64,000 nucleotides of DNA. It comes from Puffinus mauretanicus (taxonomy: Eukaryota > Chordata > Aves > Procellariiformes > Procellariidae). Position numbers and translations under genes: made by a program. Under the pieces are notes generated by a model, which ran no database searches, was not told the origin of the DNA, and saw nothing but the letters and a program-made list of their open reading frames with translations. Positions 10,566 through 22,943 of the stretch are shown here, piece by piece. The stretch's first letter is position 1, and each line of letters starts with the position of its first letter. The DNA is taken from contig JAJKFH010000207.1 in assembly GCA_023333565.1 (NCBI GenBank), positions 1 to 64,000 of the forward strand, read 5' to 3'.

Positions 10566-12094
10566 GGACCCTATCCGGAATGAAACAGGAGACCTGGTTA
10601 CCTGGGATGTGGAGAAGGTGGAGGTACACAATGACTTTTTTGCCTCAGTCTTCACCGGCAAGTGCTCAAGCCACACCGTCCAAGCCGCAGAAGGCAAAGG
10701 CAGGGACTGGGAGAATGAAGAGCCGCCCACTGTAGGAGAAGATCAGGTTTGGGACCATCTAAGGAACCTGAAGATGCACAAGTCCATGGGACCTGATGAG
10801 ATCCATCCGCGGGTCCTGAGGGAACTGGCGGATGAAATTGCTAAGCCACTATCCACCATATTTGAGAAGTTGTGGCAGTCAGGTGAAGTTTCCACTGACT
10901 GGAAAAGGGGAAACATAATCCCCATTTTTAAAAAGGGAAAAAAGGAAGACCTGGGGAGCTACAGGCCAGTACAGTCTCACCTCTGTGCCAGGAAAGATCA
11001 TGGAACAGATCCTCCTGGAAGCTACGCTAAGGCACATGGAGGACAGGGAGGAGATTCGAGACAGCCAGCATGGCTTCACCAAGGGCAAGTCCTTCCTGAC
11101 CAACCTAATGGCCTTCTGTGATGGAGTGACTACATCGGTGGACAAGGGAAGAGCTACAGATGTCGTCTGTCTGGACCTCTGTAACACTTTTGCCATAGAC
11201 AACATCTGCCTCACTAAATTGGAGAGATATAGATTTGATCAGTGGACAGTCCGGTGGATGCCGTCTGGAGGGACCTGGACAAGCTCGAGAAGTGGGCTTG
11301 TGTGAACCTCATGAGGTTCAACAAGGCCAAGTGCAAGGTCCTGCAGCTGGGCTGGGGCAACCCCCAGTATCAATACAGGCTGGGGGATGAAGAGATTGAG
11401 AGCAGCCCTGCCAAGAAGGACTTGGGGATACTGGTGGGCAAAAAGCTGGACGTGACCTGGCAATGTGCACTTGCAGTCCAGAACGCCAACCATATCCTGG
11501 GCTGCATCAAAAGAAGCGTGGCCAGCAGGTCAAGGGAGGTGATTCTGCCCCTCTGCTCTGGTGAGACCCCACCTGCAGTACTGCGTCCAGCTCTGGAGTC
11601 CTCAGCACAGGAAAGACATGGACCTGTTGGAGCGGGTCCAGAGCAGGGCCACGAAAATGATCAGTGGGATGGAACGCCTCTCCTATGAAGAAAGGCTGAG
11701 CAAGCTGGGGTTGTTCAGCCTGGAGAAGAGAAGGCTTCAGGGAGTCCTTACTGCAGCCTTTCAGCACTTAAAGGGGGCTTATAAGAAAGATGGGGACAAA
11801 CTTTTTAGCAGGGCCTGTTGTGACAGGACAAGGGGGAATGGTTTTAAACTAAAAGAGGGTAGATTTAGACTAGATATAAGGAAGAAATTTTTTACCATGA
11901 GGGTGGTGAAACACTGGAACAGGTTGCCCAGAGAGGTGGTAGATGCCCCATCCCTGGAAACATTCAAGGTCAGGTTGGATGGGGCTCTGAGCAACCTGAT
12001 CTAGTTGAAGATGTCCCTGTTCAATGTAGGGGTGTTGGACAAGATGACCTTTAAAGGTCCTTTCCAACCCAAACTATTCTATGATTCTATGATT
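10566..12094 (+). mobile_element. CR1 retrotransposon, 5'-truncated copy (left arm)
   Basis: CR1 non-LTR retrotransposon in sense orientation. Broken frames encode typical reverse-transcriptase N-terminal sequence ([20 protein letters not shown] near 10795) and the C-terminal segment (SYEERLSKLGLFSLEKRRLQ near 11680; HWNRLPREVV near 11912). The element ends with the CR1 3' repeats ATTCTATG ATTCTATG at 12077-12094. The catalytic palm segment with the FADD motif is deleted: sequence jumps near 11250 from the TVRW region to the NLMRFNKAKC region. The 5' edge is the inverted-repeat breakpoint, so this copy is shorter than its mirror at 24530-27175. It cannot be functional. Confidence 0.9.
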
Positions 12095-12095
12095 A

Positions 12096-12300
12096 CTGCA
12101 GACCAGGCTGCCTCCCAGCTTGACGGTGGTGCTTGCATTGGTGACCAACAGGTACAGTATGGCATCCCCTCTGATAGGGCTGTCTATTACCTGGCTTAAG
12201 AAGTTATCCTCATTGCACGGCAGGAGCCTCCTGGATTGCCTACAGCTCACCATTCTACTTTTCCAGCAGATGTCAGGGTGCCGCCTCACAGCCCAACCAG
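12096..12300 (-). mobile_element. Antisense CR1 endonuclease-domain fragment
   Basis: The AAGAAGTTATCCTCATTGCA region resembles the antisense endonuclease segment of the longer CR1 near 26640-26720, but is diverged. It is a separate, older CR1 scrap lying tail-to-tail with the 10566-12094 copy. Confidence 0.6.
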
Positions 12301-13680
12301 CATAGAGGCTCTGCACTTGCTCTACGAGCTAAACCTCGTTATCTCCAGAGCTCAGCTCCAAAACAGATAAAAAATACCTCAGGCTCCCACAACAGAAGTG
12401 GCCAGGATGAAAGTTGTTTGTGGCTTTCACCTCTATTTGGCATTCCCTTCAAAGACACACCAACATCGGGGCTCTGCGATTCCTCTACCCTATATCTCTT
12501 ACTCTTGCCGGAGCCCAGGTTCTAAATGGAAAACCACTGCCTCGGGCTCCCACACAGAAGTGGCCAAGAGTGAAAGCTGTTGCTGACCCTCACCTTCCCT
12601 TGGTAGCTGCTTCTCAGCACCACCAACACCAGGGCTCTGTGCTTGCTGTACCACTCAACCATCGACTTTGCCAGAGCCCCACTCCAAAACTAACAAGCAC
12701 CCTATCGGGCTCCCACACAGAACTGGCCAGGATTTTACGCTCCGATGAGTGTAAGAGATATAGGGTAGAGGAAGCGCAGAGCCCCGATGTTGGTGGGTCT
12801 GTGAAAGGGCTGCCAACGGAAGGTGAGATTCAGCAACAGCTTTCACTCGTCGCCATATTTGTGTTAGATTCCTAGCTGATGTTCCCTTGGGTTCTGGGCT
12901 CCAGCAAGGGAGAGTGTTACTTGGTAGAGCAAGCACAGAAACCTGGTTTTGTTGGGGCTACGAAGGTGAGGACCTCAAGTAGTTGTCACTCCTGGTTACT
13001 TCTGTATGGGAGTTAAGGTGGTGGATGTCTGTTCTGGGCATGGACTCTGGCAAGGTTTAGTGTTAGGATGAGAGGAAGCACAGACCCTCTGTGTTTGTAG
13101 GGCTTGTGAAGGGGTTGCCAAGGGACGTTGAGAGCTGCCAATATCTTTCAGTCCTAGCCAATTCTGTGTGGGAGCCCAATGGGGTGCCTGTCTGTTTTGG
13201 AATTGGGCACCGGCAAGGTTGACAGTTGAGTGGTACAGCAAGCACAGAGCCCCGGTGTTGGCTGGGCTCTGAAAGGGCTACCAAGGGAAGGCGAGGGCCA
13301 CAATCAGCTTTCACCCCTGACCACTTGTGTATCGGAGATTCAGGTGATGGGAGTCCATTTTAGGCTTGGACTCTAGCAAGGTTTAGGGTTAGGATTAGAG
13401 CAAGCACAGAGCCCTGGTGTTGGTGAGGCTGAGATGGGGCTGCCAAGGGAAGGTGAGGGCCAGCAACAGCTTTCAGTCCTGGCACTTCCTGTGTGCGAGC
13501 AGTTGCTGGACGTTTTCAATTTCAGAAATGGGTTGTGGCGAGCGTCGGAGAGACCATTGTGACCATTTGGGTGTCTAGGCAAGCGCAGAGGAGCAGTGTT
13601 GGTCAGGCTATAAAAAAAGGTGCCAGGAGAAGGTGATGGTGCAGTGGTGTGCTCCCCTCCTGCCTTTGCATAAGCAGTAA
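12290..13680. repeat. Satellite array (170-bp family), left arm outer block
   Basis: Same family as 2640-6525, recognisable by CCAACACCAGGGCTCTGTGCTTGCT and CTCCCACACAGAA segments. Units run forward to about 12735 and reverse from about 12740 to 13680. Mirror copy at about 22944-24334. Confidence 0.7.
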
Positions 13681-13829
13681 ATGCCAGTGGGGGTTGTGAT
13701 GACTGGATCCAGCTTATGCTGGACTTTGGGGATAGATGGCAATATAGTAGCCAAAGACTCTCTGGAGCAGCAACCCAAACGTCTTGGTGGTATGCACATA
13801 GGAGTACCTGGACAAGCCCGGCACCCAGT

Positions 13830-16110
13830 TCCCCAAGCACCCAGCGCCCCCAGCATGACAAATGGCCAACAGCCAGCAAATCCAGAGCACAGCACCCAGC
13901 ACCTGGACATGTCCAGCACTGCTAGTACCCTGTAACCACATCCAAACAAAGCCGTCACCCGGCCATGCCCAGCACACCCGCTGCCCAGCACTCTAACAGC
14001 CCAGCACCTGGACACGCCCAGCACCCAGCACCCCCAGTGCTCAGAACCCAGCACCCAGCACTAAGAATCCACCACACAGCACATAGACATGCACAGCACC
14101 CGCAAATGCCAAGAACCCATCACCCCGAACGCCCATCACCCAGCATCTGGACATGATCAACAGCAAGCACCCCCAGTGATGAGCAGCCAGCAACCGCAAT
14201 GGCCAGCACCCTGCACCCGGAAATGCCCAGCACCCAGCACCACTACTATCCAGCACCCAGTACCCCCATACCCAGCACGCCCACTGCCAAGCACCGAGCA
14301 CCAGGACATGTGCAGATCCCCCAGCACAAGAGCAACAAGCAACCCCAGCACCCAGAACCCATCACCTCAACCACCCAACACCAAGCACCCGCACATGCCC
14401 AGCACCCAGAACCTCCAGTAACCAGCACACCCAGTGCCCAGCACCCAGCTCCACCACTGCACGGCACCCCCACTGCCCAGCACCAAGCACCCCCAGCACT
14501 TAGCACCCCAGGTGCCCAGCATCTAGAACACAGACATGCCCAGCACCAGGACATGCCCAACAGACAGCATCCTCAGCAGCCAGCACCAAGCAGCCCAAGT
14601 GCCCAGCAGCCAGCACCCCCACTGCAGAGCATGCAGTACCCCCAGTGCCCAGCACCCATCACACACAGTGTCCAGCCCCCAGCACACCGAGCCAACCCCG
14701 CTGCCCAGCACACCCACTGCCAGGCACCCCCAGCACCCATCACCCAGACATGCCCAGCACCAGGACATGGCCAGAATCCTGACATGCCCAGCACAGCGCA
14801 CCTTCACTACCCAACAAGCAGCAACCCCAGTGCCCAGCAGCAGGACATACCCAGATTGCAGGCGCAGAGCAAGAAGCACACCAGTAGGCAGCACCTGGAA
14901 ATGCCCAGCAACCAGCACTCCAACATGGCCAGCACATGGAGATGCCAGCACCAAGTATGGCCTGCAACCTGAACAGCCAGAACCCAGCACTGCTGGTACC
15001 CAGCACACCCAGTGTGCAGCCCCCAGCATCCCCAGCACCCAGTATCCCCACTGCACAACCCCCAGCACTTCCAGTGCTCAGCACCCACAGCGCCCAGCAC
15101 CCGCACATGCCCAGCACACCCGGTGCCCAGCATCCAGAACGTGGACATGCCCAGCACCAGGACATGCCTAACAGCCAGCATCCTCAGCGCCCAGCACCAA
15201 GCAGCCCAAGTGCCCAGCAGCCAGCATCCCTCGTGCCCAGCATGCAATACACCCAGTGCCCAGCACCATCATCCCCAGCACCCACCACCCAGCGCCAGGC
15301 ATGCAGCATCCAACGGACAGCACCCATCACACCCGGTCTCCAGCTCCCAGCACACCAAGTGCCCTGCAACCCCACTGCCCAGCACCCCCAGTGACCAGCA
15401 CTCACTACCCAGCCAAGCCCAGTACGCAGCACCCATCACCCAGACGTGCCCAGCACCAGGACATGGCCAGCATCCGGATATGCCCACTACCCAGACGTGC
15501 CCAGCACAGCGCACCTTCACTACCCAACAAGCAGCAACCCCAGTGCCCAGCACCAGCACACACCCAGATTGCAGGCGCACAGAAAGAAGCACAACAGCAC
15601 CTGGATATGCCCAGCATCCAGCACCCCCAGTGCTCAGAACCTAGCACCAAGAATCCACCACACAGCACATAAACATGCACAGCACGCGGACATGCCCAAG
15701 AGCCAGCACCCTCAGTGCCCAGCATCAAGCAGCCCAAGTGCCCAGCAGCCAGCACCCCCAGTGCAGAGCACGCAGTACCCCCAGTGCCCAGCACCCATCA
15801 CACCCAGTGTCCAGCCACCAAGCACACCGAGCACCTTGCAACCCCACTGCCCAGCACCCAGGGCACAGCATCCACTACGTGCAATGGCCAGCACATTGAC
15901 ATGCCATACACCCACAGCGCCCAGAACCCAGCACACACACCACCCAGTGCCCACCACCAGACACCCGGCCATGCCCAGCAACCAGAACCCCAGCGCCCAG
16001 CAAATGGACATGCCCAGCACCCACCACCACCCATCCCACCCAGTGTCCAGCCCCCAGCACACCAAGCGCCCAGCGCTTGCAGTGGCCAGCACACTGCATC
16101 CCAGTGCCGA
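13830..16110. repeat. C-rich minisatellite, left arm
   Basis: CCCAGCACC array with GGACATGCCC decamers. Blocks near 14546, 15157 and 15690 share a CAAGCAGCCCAAGTGCCCAG segment, giving a higher-order shift of roughly 530-610 bp. Mirror copy at 20514-22794. Confidence 0.85.
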
Positions 16111-16630
16111 TCTCCATAGCCTCTCTTGTCAGAGGGACATTCCCGCCCCCTTAGGAGAACATGCCCATCTAACCTCTGCCCGTGCCAGAGGGCTGTCCCC
16201 TCACCACTTCAGGAGAATGTCCCCATCCAGCCCATCCCCTTTCCAGAGCGATGGCCTCTGCTGACAGTGGCCTCTCACCCCGCAGTGTGACCTGGACGCC
16301 TTCCTCCTGAACACACCATCCACCATGAGCTCCCCTCCGCAGCTCTGCTGCCAGCGGAGAAGGGCAAGGCCTCCCTCCAACGCTTCCTCGACACTGTCCC
16401 CGAGGTGGACACACCGCCAACATCCTGGTGGCCTTCATCCTCCTCAGCTCCCACCTCAGCGACTTAGTGAGTCTGGCCAAACTATCACCGTGCCCTACTT
16501 GAAACAGCAGCTCTGTGGACTGAGGAACCCCAAGAGGTGCTCCATTAGAGCATGGGTGCACGTCACAACCTTGGGTATCTCCAAGCCCAGGGTGGTGGCC
16601 ATCGTCTCTTTACTGCTACCACCCAGAGCA
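16110..16630 (+). pseudogene. Exon-like block of unknown origin (left arm copy)
   Basis: Non-repetitive block between minisatellite and satellite. A candidate acceptor CCCCGCAG near 16286 is followed by codons reading CDLDAFLLNTPS. After a frame change the reading is EKGKASLQRFLDTVPEVDT and later a hydrophobic LVAFILLSSHLSDL stretch, followed by a GTGAGT donor near 16466. I do not recognise the family. The frame is broken, so this looks like a captured, decayed exon. Related copies lie at 18295-18705 (diverged) and 19994-20514 (mirror). Confidence 0.35.
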
Positions 16631-16639
16631 AGCGCATCG

Positions 16640-17690
16640 CCACAGTGCTCTTGAGCCTGCAAACGGACTGCCAAGGAAAGGGGAGTTTCAGCAACAGCTT
16701 TTACTCTTGGCCACTTCTATGTGGGAGCCCGAGGTAGTTGTTTTTCCATTTAGAACCTGGGCTCGGCTAGTTAAGAGAGCAGAACCCTCCGCATTGGTGG
16801 CGTTGTGAAGGGGCTGCCAAGGGAAGGGGAGGGCCACAAGCAGTTTTTATCCCTGGCCTCTTCCGTATCGGAGCTTAAGGTGGTGGGTGTCTGTTTTGGA
16901 TTTGGACTCTAGTCACATTTAGCGTTAGGATTAGAGCAAGCGCAGAGTCCCAGTGGTGTTGGGCCTGTGAACAGACTTGAACGGGAAGGTGAGAGCCGCC
17001 AACGTCTTTCAGGCCTGGCTGATTTCGTGTGGAGCCCGATGGGGTGCCTGTCTTCTTTGGAGTTTGGCTCCGGCAAGGTGGATGATTGCGTCGTACAGCA
17101 AGCGCAGGGCCTGGAGTTGTTTGGAGTGTGACGGACTGCCACCAGCACCTTTAACCTTCCTCACCGCTGTGTCGGAGCGCCATCTGGTGGCTGTCCTTTT
17201 TTGGGCTTGGACTCTGGTAAGGTTTAGGGGTAGGATTAGAGCAAGTGCAGAGCATCTGCAAGGGTAGTTGGTGGGGCTGTGAACGGGCTGCCAAGGGAGG
17301 TAGGGGCCAGCAACAGCTTTCTGTCCTGGTTACTTCTGCGAGGGAGCTCAAGGTGCTGACTGTGCGATTTGAAACAGGGCTCCAGTGAGTGTAAGAGATG
17401 GGGGAAGAGGAAGCACAGAGCCCTTGTGTTTGTAGGGCTTGTGAAGGGGCTGCGAAGGGAAGTTGAGAGCCGCCTACATCTTTCAGTCTTGGCCAATTTT
17501 GTGTGGGAGACTGATGGGGTGCCTGTCTCTTTTGGAATCGGGCTCTAGCAAGGTTGATCGTTGAGTGATAGAGCAAGCGCAAAGCCCTGGTGTTGGTGGG
17601 CCTGAGAAGGGGATACCAGGGGAAGGTGAGGGCCAGTGCTCTTGCCCACTTTTGCTGGGAGTCCGAGGCAGTGGTTCCATTTAGAACCTG
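16640..17690. repeat. Satellite array (170-bp family), left arm inner block
   Basis: Reverse-oriented units with GTTGGTGGGCCTGTGAA-like and GGGAAGGTGAGAGCC-like anchors. The inverted repeat stops inside this block at 17613. Mirror copy at 19011-19984. Confidence 0.7.
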
Positions 17691-18290
17691 GCTGGCATCC
17701 ACCACCTGGACATGCCTAGCAACAGGTAGTGCCCAACACCTAGCAAATACCCTGCAAACAGTACCTGCAGTGCCCAGCACCCAGCAAGAGAACATGTCCA
17801 GCACGCAAACATGCCGAGCTCTCAGCAGCCAGCCACAAGCACATGGATATGTCCAGCACCCATCACCGCCAGTAATCATCACCCATCACACCGAGTTCCT
17901 TGCGACCCCCCTGCCCAGCACCCGCAGTGCCCAGCACCCAGTATGCGGCCAAGCCCAGCACTGTCAGTACCCAGCACCCGGACATGGCCAGCAACCGCAC
18001 ATGCCCGCTGCCCAGACACGCCTATCAGAGAGTACCCCCAGTACCCAAAAACTAGGAACCCTAACGCCCAGCACCCTGCACTTGGACGTGCCCAGATTGC
18101 AGGCGCACAGCAAGAAGCACCGCAGCACCCGGACGTGCCCAGCACCTCTGGTGCCCAGCACCCAGCACTCCCAGTGCTCAGAACCCAGCACCAAGAATTC
18201 ACCACCCAGCACACAGACATGCACAGCACCTGGACGTGCCTAGAACCCATCACCCCAAGAGCCCAACACAAAACTCCTGGACATGACCAC
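17690..18290. repeat. C-rich minisatellite in spacer
   Basis: CCCAGCACC-type array with ACATGCCCAGCAC decamers, present once only and not mirrored in the right arm. Confidence 0.8.
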
Positions 18291-18294
18291 TCTC

Positions 18295-18705
18295 GGCTTG
18301 GGGATACCAAAGGTTGTGGCATGTACCCATGCTCTAGTGTGGCAACTCTTAGAGTTCCTCAGCCCCCTACGGAGCTGCTGTTTCAAATAGAGTGCGATGA
18401 TGTTTTGGCCAGACTCACTATGTTGCTGAGGTGGGAGCTGAGGAGGATGAGAGCCACCAGGATGGTGGGGGTGGTGTCCACCTCGGGGACAGTGTTAAGG
18501 AGTGTTGTAGGAAGGCTTTGCCCTTCTCCACTGGTGGAGGGTAGAGGGGCTCACGAGGGATCGTGCGTTGGGAGGAAGGCGTCAAGGTCGTACTGCAGAC
18601 TGAGAGGCCGCTGTCAGCAGAGGATATCGCTCTGGCATGGGGATATGTTGAATGAGGATATTCTCCTGACATGGAGGGGTGGGGATGTCTCTCTGGCATG
18701 CAGAG
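18295..18705 (-). pseudogene. Exon-like block, diverged third copy in spacer
   Basis: On the minus strand it reads like the 16110-16630 block, with many substitutions and indels. It keeps the DLDAFL, EKGK and TVPEVDT words, the LVALILLSSHLS stretch, and the donor-like GTGAGT after it. Stops and frame breaks are present. Function unknown; probably a decayed exon carried by the repeat unit. Confidence 0.35.
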
Positions 18706-18709
18706 GGGA

Positions 18710-19005
18710 TAGATGCTGGGCACTGGGATGCAGTGTGCTAGGCACTGGGACTGCTGGGGTCAGGGTATGTTCCCATGCTGGGCAGTGGAGGGCTGGGTGT
18801 TAAGCATGTCCTGCAGTTTTGTTCTGGGTGACGGCTTTGCTCGGTGCTGGGCATGTCCAGTTGCTGGGTGTGCGGGATGCTGGGCATGTCCTGATGCTGA
18901 TCATGTGCTGGTGCTTGGCACTTTCAGGTGCTGGGCCTCCTGCCTATTTGTGGGTGTTGGGCATTACCTGCTCCTAGGCATGACCGTGTGCTGTAGGGCC
19001 TAGGT
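18710..19005. repeat. G-rich minisatellite in spacer
   Basis: GGTGCTGGGCATGTCC-type repeats, opposite in orientation to 17690-18290. Confidence 0.8.
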
Positions 19006-19010
19006 GTTGG

Positions 19011-19984
19011 TCCCCTTCTCAGGCCCACCAACACCAGGGCTTTGCGCTTGCTCTATCACTCAACGATCAACCTTGCTAGAGCCCGATTCCAAAAGAGACA
19101 GGCACCCCATCAGTCTCCCACACAAAATTGGCCAAGACTGAAAGATGTAGGCGGCTCTCAACTTCCCTTCGCAGCCCCTTCACAAGCCCTACAAACACAA
19201 GGGCTCTGTGCTTCCTCTTCCCCCATCTCTTACACTCACTGGAGCCCTGTTTCAAATCGCACAGTCAGCACCTTGAGCTCCCTCGCAGAAGTAACCAGGA
19301 CAGAAAGCTGTTGCTGGCCCCTACCTCCCTTGGCAGCCCGTTCACAGCCCCACCAACTACCCTTGCAGATGCTCTGCACTTGCTCTAATCCTACCCCTAA
19401 ACCTTACCAGAGTCCAAGCCCAAAAAAGGACAGCCACCAGATGGCGCTCCGACACAGCGGTGAGGAAGGTTAAAGGTGCTGGTGGCAGTCCGTCACACTC
19501 CAAACAACTCCAGGCCCTGCGCTTGCTGTACGACGCAATCATCCACCTTGCCGGAGCCAAACTCCAAAGAAGACAGGCACCCCATCGGGCTCCACACGAA
19601 ATCAGCCAGGCCTGAAAGACGTTGGCGGCTCTCACCTTCCCGTTCAAGTCTGTTCACAGGCCCAACACCACTGGGACTCTGCGCTTGCTCTAATCCTAAC
19701 GCTAAATGTGACTAGAGTCCAAATCCAAAACAGACACCCACCACCTTAAGCTCCGATACGGAAGAGGCCAGGGATAAAAACTGCTTGTGGCCCTCCCCTT
19801 CCCTTGGCAGCCCCTTCACAACGCCACCAATGCGGAGGGTTCTGCTCTCTTAACTAGCCGAGCCCAGGTTCTAAATGGAAAAACAACTACCTCGGGCTCC
19901 CACATAGAAGTGGCCAAGAGTAAAAGCTGTTGCTGAAACTCCCCTTTCCTTGGCAGTCCGTTTGCAGGCTCAAGAGCACTGTGG
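19011..19984. repeat. Satellite array, right arm inner block
   Basis: Forward-oriented 170-bp family units, mirror of 16640-17613. Anchors such as CCCACCAACACCAGGGCTTT appear near 19022. Confidence 0.7.
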
Positions 19985-19993
19985 CGATGCGCT

Positions 19994-20514
19994 TGCTCTG
20001 GGTGGTAGCAGTAGAGAGACGATGGCCACCACCCTGGGCTTGGAGATACCCAAGGTTGTGACGTGCACCCATGCTCTAATGGAGCACCTCTTGGGGTTCC
20101 TCAGTCCACAGAGCTGCTGTTTCAAGTAGGGCACGGTGATAGTTTGGCCAGACTCACTAAGTCGCTGAGGTGGGAGCTGAGGAGGATGAAGGCCACCAGG
20201 ATGTTGGCGGTGTGTCCACCTCGGGGACAGTGTCGAGGAAGCGTTGGAGGGAGGCCTTGCCCTTCTCCGCTGGCAGCAGAGCTGGGGAGGGGAGCTCATG
20301 GTGGATGGTGTGTTCAGGAGGAAGGCGTCCAGGTCACACTGCGGGGTGAGAGGCCACTGTCAGCAGAGGCCATCGCTCTGGAAAGGGGATGGGCTGGATG
20401 GGGACATTCTCCTGAAGTGGTGAGGGGACAGCCCTCTGGCACGGGCAGAGGTTAGATGGGCATGTTCTCCTAAGGGGGCGGGAATGTCCCTCTGACAAGA
20501 GAGGCTATGGAGAT
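19994..20514 (-). pseudogene. Exon-like block of unknown origin (right arm copy)
   Basis: Mirror of 16110-16630, differing at two noticed bases (20285, and about 20014). Same frame break, same unidentified product. Confidence 0.35.
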
Positions 20515-22794
20515 CGGCACTGGGATGCAGTGTGCTGGCCACTGCAAGCGCTGGGCGCTTGGTGTGCTGGGGGCTGGACACTGGGTGGGATGGGTGGTGG
20601 TGGGTGCTGGGCATGTCCATTTGCTGGGCGCTGGGGTTCTGGTTGCTGGGCATGGCCGGGTGTCTGGTGGTGGGCACTGGGTGGTGTGTGTGCTGGGTTC
20701 TGGGCGCTGTGGGTGTATGGCATGTCAATGTGCTGGCCATTGCACGTAGTGGATGCTGTGCCCTGGGTGCTGGGCAGTGGGGTTGCAAGGTGCTCGGTGT
20801 GCTTGGTGGCTGGACACTGGGTGTGATGGGTGCTGGGCACTGGGGGTACTGCGTGCTCTGCACTGGGGGTGCTGGCTGCTGGGCACTTGGGCTGCTTGAT
20901 GCTGGGCACTGAGGGTGCTGGCTCTTGGGCATGTCCGCGTGCTGTGCATGTTTATGTGCTGTGTGGTGGATTCTTGGTGCTAGGTTCTGAGCACTGGGGG
21001 TGCTGGATGCTGGGCATATCCAGGTGCTGTTGTGCTTCTTTCTGTGCGCCTGCAATCTGGGTGTGTGCTGGTGCTGGGCACTGGGGTTGCTGCTTGTTGG
21101 GTAGTGAAGGTGCGCTGTGCTGGGCACGTCTGGGTAGTGGGCATATCCGGATGCTGGCCATGTCCTGGTGCTGGGCACGTCTGGGTGATGGGTGCTGCGT
21201 ACTGGGCTTGGCTGGGTAGTGAGTGCTGGTCACTGGGGGTGCTGGGCAGTGGGGTTGCAGGGCACTTGGTGTGCTGGGAGCTGGAGACCGGGTGTGATGG
21301 GTGCTGTCCGTTGGATGCTGCATGCCTGGCGCTGGGTGGTGGGTGCTGGGGATGATGGTGCTGGGCACTGGGTGTATTGCATGCTGGGCACGAGGGATGC
21401 TGGCTGCTGGGCACTTGGGCTGCTTGGTGCTGGGCGCTGAGGATGCTGGCTGTTAGGCATGTCCTGGTGCTGGGCATGTCCACGTTCTGGATGCTGGGCA
21501 CCGGGTGTGCTGGGCATGTGCGGGTGCTGGGCGCTGTGGGTGCTGAGCACTGGAAGTGCTGGGGGTTGTGCAGTGGGGATACTGGGTGCTGGGGATGCTG
21601 GGGGCTGCACACTGGGTGTGCTGGGTACCAGCAGTGCTGGGTTCTGGCTGTTCAGGTTGCAGGCCATACTTGGTGCTGGCATCTCCATGTGCTGGCCATG
21701 TTGGAGTGCTGGTTGCTGGGCATTTCCAGGTGCTGCCTACTGGTGTGCTTCTTGCTCTGCGCCTGCAATCTGGGTATGTCCTGCTGCTGGGCACTGGGGT
21801 TGCTGCTTGTTGGGTAGTGAAGGTGCGCTGTGCTGGGCATGTCAGGATTCTGGCCATGTCCTGGTGCTGGGCATGTCTGGGTGATGGGTGCTGGGGGTGC
21901 CTGGCAGTGGGTGTGCTGGGCAGCGGGGTTGGCTCGGTGTGCTGGGGGCTGGACACTGTGTGTGATGGGTGCTGGGCACTGGGGGTACTGCATGCTCTGC
22001 AGTGGGGGTGCTGGCTGCTGGGCACTTGGGCTGCTTGGTGCTGGCTGCTGAGGATGCTGTCTGTTGGGCATGTCCTGGTGCTGGGCATGTCTGTGTTCTA
22101 AATGCTGGGCACCTGGGGTGCTAAGTGCTGGGGGTGCTTGGTGCTGGGCAGTGGGGGTGCCGTGCAGTGGTGGAGCTGGGTGCTGGGCACTGGGTGTGCT
22201 GGTTACTGGAGGTTCTGGGTGCTGGGCATGTGCGGGTGCTTGGTGTTGGGTGGTTGAGGTGATGGGTTCTGGGTGCTGGGGTTGCTTGTTGCTCTTGTGC
22301 TGGGGGATCTGCACATGTCCTGGTGCTCGGTGCTTGGCAGTGGGCGTGCTGGGTATGGGGGTACTGGGTGCTGGATAGTAGTGGTGCTGGGTGCTGGGCA
22401 TTTCCGGGTGCAGGGTGCTGGCCATTGCGGTTGCTGGCTGCTCATCACTGGGGGTGCTTGCTGTTGATCATGTCCAGATGCTGGGTGATGGGCGTTCGGG
22501 GTGATGGGTTCTTGGCATTTGCGGGTGCTGTGCATGTCTATGTGCTGTGTGGTGGATTCTTAGTGCTGGGTGCTGGGTTCTGAGCACTGGGGGTGCTGGG
22601 TGCTGGGCGTGTCCAGGTGCTGGGCTGTTAGAGTGCTGGGCAGCGGGTGTGCTGGGCATGGCCGGGTGACGGCTTTGTTTGGATGTGGTTACAGGGTACT
22701 AGCAGTGCTGGACATGTCCAGGTGCTGGGTGCTGTGCTCTGGATTTGCTGGCTGTTGGCCATTTGTCATGCTGGGGGCGCTGGGTGCTTGGGGA
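20514..22794. repeat. G-rich minisatellite, right arm
   Basis: Mirror of 13830-16110, with one noticed substitution at 22101. Confidence 0.85.
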
Positions 22795-22943
22795 ACTGGG
22801 TGCCGGGCTTGTCCAGGTACTCCTATGTGCATACCACCAAGACGTTTGGGTTGCTGCTCCAGAGAGTCTTTGGCTACTATATTGCCATCTATCCCCAAAG
22901 TCCAGCATAAGCTGGATCCAGTCATCACAACCCCCACTGGCAT

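Larger units (their letters stand above)
10566..17613. repeat. Left arm of a 7,048-bp inverted repeat
   Basis: Every position x pairs with 36,624 minus x in the right arm (19011-26058). The outer edge is sharp: 10566 pairs with 26058, but 10565 and 26059 do not pair. The inner edge is at 17613/19011. I noticed only four substitutions, at 12061, 14523, 16339 and about 16610. Contents in order: truncated CR1, antisense CR1 scrap, satellite, minisatellite, exon-like block, satellite. Near-identity implies a very recent duplication, gene conversion, or an assembly fold-back. Confidence 0.9.
17614..19010. other. Spacer between inverted-repeat arms
   Basis: 1,397 bp separating the two arms. It holds C-rich minisatellite (17690-18290), a diverged copy of the exon-like block (18295-18705) and G-rich minisatellite (18710-19005). 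Because the block is diverged from the arm copies, the spacer is not itself part of the recent duplication. Confidence 0.8.
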
